DNA of 64,000 nt. Source: Streptomyces sp. NBC_00513 (GTDB lineage Bacteria > Actinomycetota > Actinomycetes > Streptomycetales > Streptomycetaceae). Below the pieces are notes generated by a model that was not told the origin of the DNA, made no database searches, and saw only the letters and a program-made list of their open reading frames with translations. The DNA is taken from assembly GCF_041431415.1 (NCBI RefSeq), contig NZ_CP107845.1, positions 992,001 through 1,056,000 of the forward strand, given 5' to 3'. The first letter of the stretch is position 1. Each line of letters opens with the position of its first letter. Of this stretch, positions 29,702 through 36,095 are shown piece after piece. The position numbers and the translations under genes are program-made.

Positions 29702-30304
29702 ATGGCCGGACCACTGTGGCCCCGCACTCGGCGGGGCTCGACCGATGAGGCACTGATCAAGTCGGTGTACGAGGAGCACGGCCACGCCCTGCTCGCGTAC
29801 GCCACCCGGCTGACCGGGGACCGGGCGGCCGCCGAGGACGTGGTCCAGGAGACCCTGATACGGGCCTGGCGGCACTCCGAGGTCCTGGTCAACGGGAAGG
29901 GCTCGGTGCGCGGCTGGCTGCTCACGGTGGCGCGCAACATCGTCACCGACCGGTTCCGGGCCAAGGCGGCGCGGCCTCCGGAGGTCTCCGGCTCGGCGGC
30001 CGCTCCCCCGGTGGAGGCGGATCACGCCGACTCGGTCGTGAACGCCATGACCGTATTGGGAGCTCTCGACCAGCTGACCCCGGAACACCGGGACGTGCTG
30101 ACGGAGTTGTACTACCGACAGCTCAGCGTCGCCGAGGCGGCCGATCGCCTCGGGATTCCGGCGGGAACGGTCAAATCACGCGCGCACTACGCCCTCAAGG
30201 CGTTGCGCGAAGCCTTCATGGACGGCACCAGGGACGGCAACAGGGACAGACGATCGGGCAGGCCGCCCCAGCAGCCCGGCGGATTGCGGGAGGTGGTGGC
30301 ATGA
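29702..30304 (+). CDS. ECF RNA polymerase sigma factor
   Basis: 200 aa. Region 2 spans about 20-95 (YATRLTGDRAAAEDVVQETLIRAWRH, then VRGWLLTVARNIVTDRFRAK). Region 4 spans about 120-175 (LTPEHRDVLTELYYRQLSVAEAADRLGIPAGTVKSR). The C-terminal tail is basic and Gln/Pro-rich. A GGAGAGGG site precedes the ATG. The stop overlaps the anti-sigma start (ATGA). The inverted pair GTGAC-GCA-GGTCAC about 75 nt upstream could be an operator or promoter element. Its regulon is not known. Confidence 0.93.
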   Translation: MAGPLWPRTRRGSTDEALIKSVYEEHGHALLAYATRLTGDRAAAEDVVQETLIRAWRHSEVLVNGKGSVRGWLLTVARNIVTDRFRAKAARPPEVSGSAAAPPVEADHADSVVNAMTVLGALDQLTPEHRDVLTELYYRQLSVAEAADRLGIPAGTVKSRAHYALKALREAFMDGTRDGNRDRRSGRPPQQPGGLREVVA

Positions 30305-31032
30305 ACCGGCAGCGGCACGAGGAGGAACTGCTCGGCCCCTATGTTCTCGGAGTCCTGGACGAACAGGACGTGCGACGCGTCGAGGAGCACATCGGCGACT
30401 GCGTGCAGTGCCGGGAGGAGGTGACCGCGTTGCGCGAGATGGAAGCCGCGCTCGGCGAGGTGCCCGAGGAGGCGTTCCTGGAGGGACCGCCCCAGGGCGG
30501 TGATCTGTTGCTGCAGCGCACGCTGCGGCAGGTGCGCAATGAGCGGGCCTCGGCGTCCCGGCGCCGTGTGGGACTGGCCGGTCTGGCCGCGGCCGCCTCG
30601 CTGGCCGCCGTGTTCTGGGCCGGGACCCAGTCGGGCCCGGGCCAGGTGGAGGCGGCGCCCCCGGTGCCGTCCCCGGCCGTGACGGCGACGCCGTCACCGC
30701 CGCCGCCCGGAACCCGGGTGGCTTCCGCGACGGATCGGCGCACGGGTGCGCGGATGACCGTACGGGTGACGCCGGCCCCCCAGTGGGTGCGGGTGCACGC
30801 GGCCGTGGCGGACATCCCGGCGGGTGAACGGTGCCGGTTGATCGTGGTCTCCCGCAACGGCAAGCGGACCATCGCGGGCGGTTGGGTCGTGGGCTCGGCG
30901 GAGCACGGCGAGGGCAAGGGGGCCGCGTTGGACGGCTCGGCGGCCGTCGACCCGGCGGACGTGAAGGAGATCCTGGTCGAGAACGAGTCGGGCAAGGCCT
31001 ACGTGTCGGTACCCGTGCCCGCGAAGGCGTAG
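30301..31032 (+). CDS. zf-HC2 anti-sigma factor, membrane anchored
   Basis: 243 aa. The N-terminal zinc-binding anti-sigma domain has H30-x3-C34-x2-C37 (EEHIGDCVQC). A single membrane helix lies near 98-113 (GLAGLAAAASLAAVFWAG). The C-terminal part is extracytoplasmic: a Pro-rich spacer then a DUF/zinc-independent sensor domain (RTGARMTVRVTPAPQWV, CRLIVVSRNGKRTIAGGW) typical of ECF39-like anti-sigmas. It should hold the preceding sigma factor at the membrane until a cell-envelope signal arrives. Four-bp overlap with the sigma gene. Confidence 0.92.
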   Translation: MNRQRHEEELLGPYVLGVLDEQDVRRVEEHIGDCVQCREEVTALREMEAALGEVPEEAFLEGPPQGGDLLLQRTLRQVRNERASASRRRVGLAGLAAAASLAAVFWAGTQSGPGQVEAAPPVPSPAVTATPSPPPPGTRVASATDRRTGARMTVRVTPAPQWVRVHAAVADIPAGERCRLIVVSRNGKRTIAGGWVVGSAEHGEGKGAALDGSAAVDPADVKEILVENESGKAYVSVPVPAKA

Positions 31033-31053
31033 TCGGGGCCGGGCACACGTGAC

Positions 31054-31086
31054 GGAGCCCGGGAGCATATCCAGCTCCCGGGCTCC
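31054..31086 (+). terminator. Terminator of the sigma/anti-sigma operon
   Basis: Perfect 12-bp stem GGAGCCCGGGAG (31054-31065) with CTCCCGGGCTCC (31075-31086), loop 9 nt, followed by TGCTTG. Confidence 0.8.
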
Positions 31087-31112
31087 TGCTTGCCACCCAT
31101 TTGCGCACACCG

Positions 31113-31130
31113 GCGGCTTTTAAGGGCCGC
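31113..31130 (-). terminator. Hairpin at the end of the tRNA-like RNA array
   Basis: On the minus strand GCGGC (31130-31126) pairs with GCCGC (31117-31113) around CCTTAAAA. It overlaps the trailer of the second RNA, so termination and leader-trailer pairing may compete. Confidence 0.4.
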
Positions 31131-31231
31131 GGATCATTTTGAGATCGACGTGTTCTGCCTTTGAACTACAGCGCCGCGGCAGAGGCGCCGGGGGGACTTG
31201 AACCCCCATCCGTCGATGATCGCCCGCGCCC
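31124..31231 (-). ncRNA. Permuted tRNA-like (YrlA/Y-RNA-like) RNA 2
   Basis: Minus strand, 5' to 3'. Leader GATCAT; anticodon-stem 3' strand CGACG (31215-31211); GAT; T-arm GGGGG-TTCAAGT-CCCCC (31207-31191); acceptor 3' strand CGGCGCC (31190-31184); loop TCTGCCGC; acceptor 5' strand GGCGCTG (31175-31169); TA; D-arm GTTC-AAAGGCA-GAAC (31166-31152); A; anticodon-stem 5' strand CGTCG (31150-31146); ATCTCAA with a CTC anticodon position; then ATGATC, which pairs with the leader GATCAT. All seven acceptor pairs form (one G-T), as do all five anticodon-stem pairs. The order of the halves is reversed relative to a tRNA, as in YrlA Y RNAs or permuted tRNA genes. Confidence 0.75.
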
Positions 31232-31266
31232 GGTCGATCCGGTGTTCGGCGGCGAATACTGAGACT

Positions 31267-31421
31267 GGAGCGAGAATCTGAGATTCATGGGGCCGCCTCT
31301 ACCGGCTTGGGCCACCCCCGCACGTGGTGCGGGGAGAGGGATTCGAACCCCCATCTGACACCCCGTGTTCAGCTTCGACATTCAGTTTCAGCTTGCGCTC
31401 TTCAGCGCACCCCCTCGCTCG
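31267..31421 (-). ncRNA. Permuted tRNA-like (YrlA/Y-RNA-like) RNA 1
   Basis: Minus strand, 5' to 3'. A leader contains GAGCGAG (31420-31414), a TGCGC/GCGCA hairpin and GAAGCTGA. Next come anticodon-stem 3' strand GGGGT (31364-31360); variable GTCAGAT; T-arm GGGGG-TTCGAAT-CCCTC (31352-31336); acceptor 3' strand TCCCCGC (31335-31329); loop ACCACGT; acceptor 5' strand GCGGGGG (31321-31315); TG; D-arm GCC...GGC with GG in the loop (31312-31295); G; GCCCC (31293-31289); ATGAATC. The trailer TCAGATTC pairs with leader GAAGCTGA (one mismatch) and CTCGCTC (31274-31268) pairs with GAGCGAG. Same permuted order as RNA 2; the primary sequence differs outside the T-arm. Confidence 0.72.
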
Positions 31422-31439
31422 CACGGGGGGCGTTGTGGA

Positions 31440-31459
31440 GGCTACCTGAAGAGGTAGCC
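31440..31459 (-). terminator. Hairpin containing the stop codon of the 243-aa protein gene
   Basis: GGCTACCT-CTTC-AGGTAGCC forms a perfect 8-bp stem whose right arm includes the TAG stop. It separates the coding region from the tRNA-like RNAs by about 20 nt and could be a terminator, processing site or stabilising 3' end. Confidence 0.55.
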
Positions 31460-32173
31460 GAACACCGCGTCGCCGACCCGCTGGTCGGTGACGTCGGCGC
31501 TGTTGGCCTCCTCGCGGGCGAACTTGACCGCCTGCTGGATCTTCTCGACCCGGTCGAGGAGCTCGTTCACGCGCCGCGCGGGCAGGGCTCCGGAGAACTT
31601 CACGGTGGTCCAGTAGCCGACCGGCACGTCCTCGTAGTACACCTCGACCTGCGCCGGGTGCTTCTCCGTGGCCTCGGCCTTCACGTGGTTGCGCGGGACC
31701 TTCTTCGTACGGATGGTGCGCACGGGGTCCGTCTTCCAGGAGTCCGTCGAGGGGTCCAGGTTCCAGGCCTCCGACGCGTCCAGCACGGGGAGCTTGCGCA
31801 CGAAGGTGTGCAGGTCCGTGAGTTGCTTCTCCAGGAACAGCAGGTACGGGACGGGGACCTGGGGCAGCAGGACCTGGCCGTCGACGACGACGTCCGCCGC
31901 CGCGGTGCGGTTCGCCCAGTCCTTGGTCGCCGTCACGTCGAAGAGTCGCGTAAGGGTACCGGCGGTCGCGCGCAGCACGTCCTCGGCCTTGAGCTGGACC
32001 CGGGTGGATTCCGGGGGCAGTTGCTCGCCCTCTTCGTCCTTGGGCTGGTACGTCCGCGAGATGCCGGCCATCAAGGCGGGCTTCTGGACGTCCTGGTGGG
32101 CTTGCGTCAGTTCCTGGAGCGACTTGGACTTGACGCCCTTTTCCACGGCGATTATCTGATTCAGCTTCGGCAC
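31442..32173 (-). CDS. Conserved hypothetical protein upstream of tRNA-like RNAs (DUF7873-like)
   Basis: 243 aa, soluble, mixed alpha/beta, with no signal peptide or membrane helix. It starts MPKLNQIIAVEKGVKSKSL and ends in a helix and GDAVFGYLF. Basic patches (RTIRTKKVPRNHVKAEATEK) and a conserved-looking VEVYYEDVPVGYWTTVKFSG segment are notable, but I see no known catalytic motif and it is not a Ro60/TROVE protein. My attribution to the DUF7873 family is from memory of related actinomycete proteins. The two permuted tRNA-like RNAs follow directly on the same strand, so it may bind, modify or be controlled by them. Confidence 0.75.
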   Translation of the reverse strand: MPKLNQIIAVEKGVKSKSLQELTQAHQDVQKPALMAGISRTYQPKDEEGEQLPPESTRVQLKAEDVLRATAGTLTRLFDVTATKDWANRTAAADVVVDGQVLLPQVPVPYLLFLEKQLTDLHTFVRKLPVLDASEAWNLDPSTDSWKTDPVRTIRTKKVPRNHVKAEATEKHPAQVEVYYEDVPVGYWTTVKFSGALPARRVNELLDRVEKIQQAVKFAREEANSADVTDQRVGDAVFGYLFR

Positions 32174-32266
32174 GCGGTCAACCTAGCAGCGGACTCGTCG
32201 TGGGCGCACGCGTGTTTCCCCGCCCCCGGGCGGTCGGGGGCGGGGCATCGGCGCGGGGCGCGTGGG

Positions 32267-33502
32267 TCAGGCCAGGCGGACCGGGAGGTCGAAGAGGTCG
32301 TTCTGGGTGAGGATCGGCTTGTTCCGGAGTTCCTCGGCCGCGACGGCGAGGCTCAGGTCGGGGAAGCGGGCGTACAGGGCCGGGAGGGCCACCAGGGCCT
32401 CCAGCCGGGAGAGCGCCGCGCCGGGGCAGACGTGCGGCCCGTGTCCGAAGGAGATGTGCCGGTTGGGGGTGCGGGTGATGTCGAACTCGCCTGCTGTCGC
32501 GCCGTGTTGGGCCTCGTCACGGCCGAGGGCGCCGAAGGAGACGATCAGGCCCTCGCCCTGCGGCAAGATCCGGTCGCCGACCTCGACGTCCTCGCTCGCG
32601 AAGCGGATCAGGACGTGTGAGGTGGGGGTGGACCAGCGCAGGGTCTCCTCGATGACGTTCTCCCACGGCACCTCGCCCTTGAGGACGAGGGCGCGCTGCT
32701 GGGGGTGGGTCTCCAGGGCGACGACCGCGTTGACGATCAGGCTGATCGTGGTCTCGTGGCCGGCGGCGACCATCAACTGGAGGGTGTTGGTGATCTCCTC
32801 GGTGCTGAGGTGGTCGCCGTCCTCCGAGGCCGCGATCAGGGCGCTGGTGAGGTCGTCGCCGGGGGTCGAGCGCTTGGACTCGACGATGCGGGAGAAGAGC
32901 GCGCCGAGGTCCGCCATCATCTGGGGGACTTCCTCGGGAAGCGTCTGGGTGGAGAAGAACTTCTCGAACAGCGCCTTGAGGCGCGGGTGTTCGGCGGCCT
33001 CGACGCCCATCAGCTCGCTGATGACGTTCATCGGGAGCGGGTAGGCGAACTCCGCCTTCAGGTCGACGCTCTCTCCCGCGGGCAGTTCCGCCAGCCGGTC
33101 GAGCATGCCGGTGGTGAGGGCCTCTATGCCGGCGCGGAGCTTCTCCACCCGGCGGACCGTGAGGGCCTGGGCGACCAGGGTGCGCAGCCGCCGGTGCTCG
33201 TCGCCGTCGACGGTGAGCATGGAACGGCCGGGGTTGGCGAGGCCGATCAGCGGCCAGTCCGGGGGGATCTCGCCGCGCTGCCAGGCCCCCCACACGTCGA
33301 TGTCCTTGACCACTCTGGTGTCGGTGAGGAGTTTTCGGGCCTCGGCGTGGTGCGTGACCGCGTATACGCCGACACCGCCGGGCAGGACGACGCGTACGAG
33401 CGGGCCGGCGGCGCGCAGCGCGGCGCTCTCGGCGGCGAGGTCGGTGACGAACGGGTCGAGCGTGATGGCGGCGGGGCCGGCGTGGTCGATCGGGCACGTC
33501 AT
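32267..33502 (-). CDS. Cytochrome P450, CYP154-like, of the conservon
   Basis: 411 aa. I-helix AAGHETT is present, K-helix ExxR is EETLR, and the haem-binding loop is FGHGPHVCPG with ligand C359. It starts at an ATG that overlaps the stop of the upstream P450 gene (ATGA). Class I bacterial P450s of this type hydroxylate or cyclise aromatic or polyketide substrates and need ferredoxin partners, none of which are encoded nearby. A CYP157/CYP154 pair at the end of a cvn operon is known in S. coelicolor. Last gene of the operon. Confidence 0.92.
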   Translation of the reverse strand: MTCPIDHAGPAAITLDPFVTDLAAESAALRAAGPLVRVVLPGGVGVYAVTHHAEARKLLTDTRVVKDIDVWGAWQRGEIPPDWPLIGLANPGRSMLTVDGDEHRRLRTLVAQALTVRRVEKLRAGIEALTTGMLDRLAELPAGESVDLKAEFAYPLPMNVISELMGVEAAEHPRLKALFEKFFSTQTLPEEVPQMMADLGALFSRIVESKRSTPGDDLTSALIAASEDGDHLSTEEITNTLQLMVAAGHETTISLIVNAVVALETHPQQRALVLKGEVPWENVIEETLRWSTPTSHVLIRFASEDVEVGDRILPQGEGLIVSFGALGRDEAQHGATAGEFDITRTPNRHISFGHGPHVCPGAALSRLEALVALPALYARFPDLSLAVAAEELRNKPILTQNDLFDLPVRLA

Positions 33503-34737
33503 CGGAGGGCTCCAAGGGCGGGGGTCGGTGTGTAGGTCACGGGGAGTGCGGACAGTCCGCGCAGCCAGGGCGACGGACGCCGGGCGAGATCGTTCGCGGG
33601 CACGGCGAGGTCCACGTCGGGGAGCCGGTCGAGGAGCACCTCGATGCCGGTCCGCGCGATGGCCTCGGCGACCTCCTGGGCCGGGAAGGGGCAGCGGTGT
33701 TCCCCGTGGCCGAAGGAGAAGAAGGCGTTGTTGCCGCCGGTGAGGGCGCCCGCGTCGGTGCGCACGTGCGGGTCGGAGTTGGCGGCGGCGAGGCCCAGCA
33801 GGAGCATGTCGCCCTCCGCGATGCGCCGGCCTCCGAGGTGGGTGTCCCTGGAGGCCCAGCGGCCGGCCACGTTCTGGGTGGGGGTGTCCTCCCAGAGGAC
33901 CTCGTTCATGGCTTCGCCGACGCTGTGCCGGCCGCCCGCGAGGGAGGCGGCGAACCGGTCGTCGGTGAGCATCAGGCGCAGGGTGTTGCCGATCCAGTCG
34001 GCGGTGGGCTGGTGGCCGGCGGCCATCATGACCATCAGGTCCTGGGCGATCTCGTCCACGGTGAAGCCGGCCTGGTTGGCGAGCATCCGGGAGGCCACGT
34101 CGGGGCCGGGCGCGGCGGACTTCGCGGCGAGCAGCGCGTACATGGACTCGCCGAGGTGGCGCTGGCCCTCCAGGGCGCCCTCCCGCCCGTTGATCATGTC
34201 GTTCATGGCGGTGACGAGGCCGGGGCCCTGCGCGTCGGAGAATCCGTAGATGCGGGCGAGGACGCGCAGGGGCAGCAGCATGGCGTACTCGCCGACGATG
34301 TCGCACGCCCCCTTGCCGCAGAGCTGGTCGATCAGCTCATCGGCGAACCGTTCGGCGTGACCCTTGAGTTCGAAGGGGTCGACGGACTCCAGCGCGTCGG
34401 AGATGACGGCCGCGCGCTCGCGGTGGCGCTCCCCCACGGTGTACAGGATGGAGGGCTGCTTGCGGCCGATCATCGGAAGGAGCGGCCAGTCGGCGGGGAT
34501 GCGGTCCCACTGGTTCCACAGGTCGGAGTCGCGGGAGAAGAGCTGCGGGTCACTGGTGACCTGGTGCAGTTCGCGGTAGCCGAGGACCAGCCAGGCCGGC
34601 ACGTCGCCGTCGAGCACGACCGGTGCGACGGAGCCGTGGTCACGCCGCATCTCGCGGTACAGCTCGACGGGGTCGGTCTGGAACCGGGGCCCGCCGAGGT
34701 AGACGGGCTGCGGCTCGCGGGCGTCGGGGGTGGTCAC
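33499..34737 (-). CDS. Cytochrome P450, CYP157-like, lacking ExxR
   Basis: 412 aa from a GTG overlapping the CvnD stop (GTGA). The haem loop FGHGEHRCPF is intact (C349). The I-helix reads AAGHQPT. The K-helix position that should be ExxR is E279-V-L-W282, so the otherwise invariant Arg is missing. That is the known hallmark of the CYP157 family. Catalytic competence is therefore uncertain, and it may act with the downstream P450 or with the conservon proteins. Coupled on both sides by 4-bp overlaps. Confidence 0.92.
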   Translation of the reverse strand: MTTPDAREPQPVYLGGPRFQTDPVELYREMRRDHGSVAPVVLDGDVPAWLVLGYRELHQVTSDPQLFSRDSDLWNQWDRIPADWPLLPMIGRKQPSILYTVGERHRERAAVISDALESVDPFELKGHAERFADELIDQLCGKGACDIVGEYAMLLPLRVLARIYGFSDAQGPGLVTAMNDMINGREGALEGQRHLGESMYALLAAKSAAPGPDVASRMLANQAGFTVDEIAQDLMVMMAAGHQPTADWIGNTLRLMLTDDRFAASLAGGRHSVGEAMNEVLWEDTPTQNVAGRWASRDTHLGGRRIAEGDMLLLGLAAANSDPHVRTDAGALTGGNNAFFSFGHGEHRCPFPAQEVAEAIARTGIEVLLDRLPDVDLAVPANDLARRPSPWLRGLSALPVTYTPTPALGALR

Positions 34738-35363
34738 GGGGCGGGCTCCGGGGTCTTGGCCATGACGGCCTTCTGAAGGTGTTGTACGAGGGAGATCAGG
34801 ACGTGCTTGCCGGACTCGCGGGAGCGGGCGTCGCAGAACACGAGCGGCACCTCGTCCGGCAGGTCGAGGGCCTCCCTGATGTCCTCGGGGGTGTGGACGG
34901 GTCCCCCGAAGTCGTTGCAGGCCACCACGAAGGGCGTGCCGTGGTGTTCGAGCCGGTCGATGGCGTACCAGGAGTCCGCGAGCCGTCGGGTGTCGACGAG
35001 GACGACGGCGCCGAGGGTGCCGGCGAAGAGCCGGTCCCACAGGAACCAGAACCGTTCCTGGCCGGGGGCGCCGAAGAGGTACAGCACGTTGCGCGCGTCG
35101 AGGGTGATCCGGCCGAAGTCGAAGGCGACGGTGGTGGCCGTCTTGGCGGCGACGCCGGCGGTGTCGTCGACGGACTCACCGGCCTTGGTCATCGTCTCCT
35201 CGGTGTTCAGCGGACGGATCTCGCTGACCGAGCGGACCATCGTGGTCTTGCCGACGCCGAATCCGCCGACGATGACGATCTTCAGGCCGTTGTCGGCGGT
35301 GCTGTCGAGGGTCTGGCGAGGCTGCCGCGGTTCGGGGGACGCGTCAGAGATTGCGGAGTCCAA
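34734..35363 (-). CDS. cvnD: Conservon small GTPase CvnD
   Basis: 209 aa. P-loop GGFGVGKTT at about 33-41, switch-II-like FGAPGQERFWF, and a CNDF motif corresponding to NKxD of Ras-like GTPases. A TTG at 35363 inside the end of cvnC is the best start, keeping the N-terminal MDSAISDASPEP sequence. With CvnA-C it is thought to form a membrane-associated complex resembling a eukaryotic G-protein-coupled sensor, influencing differentiation or secondary metabolism. Confidence 0.93.
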   Translation of the reverse strand: MDSAISDASPEPRQPRQTLDSTADNGLKIVIVGGFGVGKTTMVRSVSEIRPLNTEETMTKAGESVDDTAGVAAKTATTVAFDFGRITLDARNVLYLFGAPGQERFWFLWDRLFAGTLGAVVLVDTRRLADSWYAIDRLEHHGTPFVVACNDFGGPVHTPEDIREALDLPDEVPLVFCDARSRESGKHVLISLVQHLQKAVMAKTPEPAP

Positions 35364-35697
35364 CGAGCACCTGCTCCAGGATGTCGAGGTCGGGAAGGCG
35401 GTACGTCGAACGGGGATGGCGGGCGCTGATCCGCCCGGTGCCCAGCAGGTCGGCGAGCAGGATCCGCACGATGGACACCGGGAGGCCCAGCTCGGCGGCG
35501 ATCTCCACGACGGCCGTCGGGTACGGGCACATCCGCAGGATGGCCGCGTGCTCCGACTGCATGCCGGGCACCGGGTCGCATTCGGCGACGATCAGGGTCA
35601 CCAGGTCGAACGCGTCCGAACCGGAGCGGCTGCGGCCACCGGTGAGGGTGTAGAGCCGGTCCGGGGAGTCGTCCCGGCCCGGCCTGCCGCGGCTCAT
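35344..35697 (-). CDS. cvnC: Conservon DUF742 protein CvnC
   Basis: 117 aa, winged-helix-like DUF742: RLYTLTGGRSRSG, then LVTLIVAECDPVPGMQSEHAAIL, and PVSIVRILLADLLGTGRI. It starts at an ATG overlapping the cvnB stop (ATGA). It is the usual third member of cvn operons, probably an adaptor between the kinase-like protein and the GTPase. Confidence 0.93.
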   Translation of the reverse strand: MSRGRPGRDDSPDRLYTLTGGRSRSGSDAFDLVTLIVAECDPVPGMQSEHAAILRMCPYPTAVVEIAAELGLPVSIVRILLADLLGTGRISARHPRSTYRLPDLDILEQVLVGLRNL

Positions 35698-36095
35698 CCC
35701 CGGGGCCTGGCGATCAGATGCTCGCTCAACTGCTCCACCAGCTCGGACATGTTGTGGCCGACGAGTCCGGCGTCCGCGTCCTCGGCGGCGACGAGCGCGA
35801 GATGGGCACCCTCGCCGGCCTCGACGATGAAGAGGATGCCGCCGTAGAACTCGGTCATGGCGGACCGGACTCCGCCGGTGCCGTCGCCGAACTCGATGGA
35901 CGCGCCGTGCGAGAGGCTCTGGATGCCGGCGGAGATCGCGGCGAGCTGGTCGGCCTGGTCGACCGACAGCTCGGGGGTGCGGCACAGCTTGAGGCCGTCG
36001 CGGGAGAGCACGAGCGCGTGTCGGGCGCCGGGAGTGCGTTCCAGGAGCCCTTCCAGGAGCCAGTTGAGCGTCTCGTCGGTGGTGGAGCCGGTCAT
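35694..36095 (-). CDS. cvnB: Conservon roadblock/LC7 protein CvnB
   Basis: 133 aa. Roadblock/LC7 fold: LNWLLEGLLERTPGARHALVL at the start, DGLKLC, then TEFYGGILFIVEAGEGAHLALVA. These proteins act as GTPase-activating or scaffold partners of MglA/CvnD-like GTPases. It starts at an ATG overlapping the cvnA stop (ATGA). Confidence 0.94.
   Translation of the reverse strand: MTGSTTDETLNWLLEGLLERTPGARHALVLSRDGLKLCRTPELSVDQADQLAAISAGIQSLSHGASIEFGDGTGGVRSAMTEFYGGILFIVEAGEGAHLALVAAEDADAGLVGHNMSELVEQLSEHLIARPRG

Noticed and set aside
31267..31421. tmRNA (ssrA) 3' end, because of the T-arm followed by ACCA
   Set aside because: No tag-peptide reading frame, no matching tmRNA 5' end, and the acceptor partner is directly downstream.
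31090..31440. Ordinary tRNA genes, suggested by perfect T-arms and by antisense peptides of the GERDSNPH kind
   Set aside because: No canonical 5'-acceptor/D/anticodon/T/3'-acceptor order can be built; the matching acceptor strand always lies downstream of the T-arm, so the permuted reading is the only one with full pairing.
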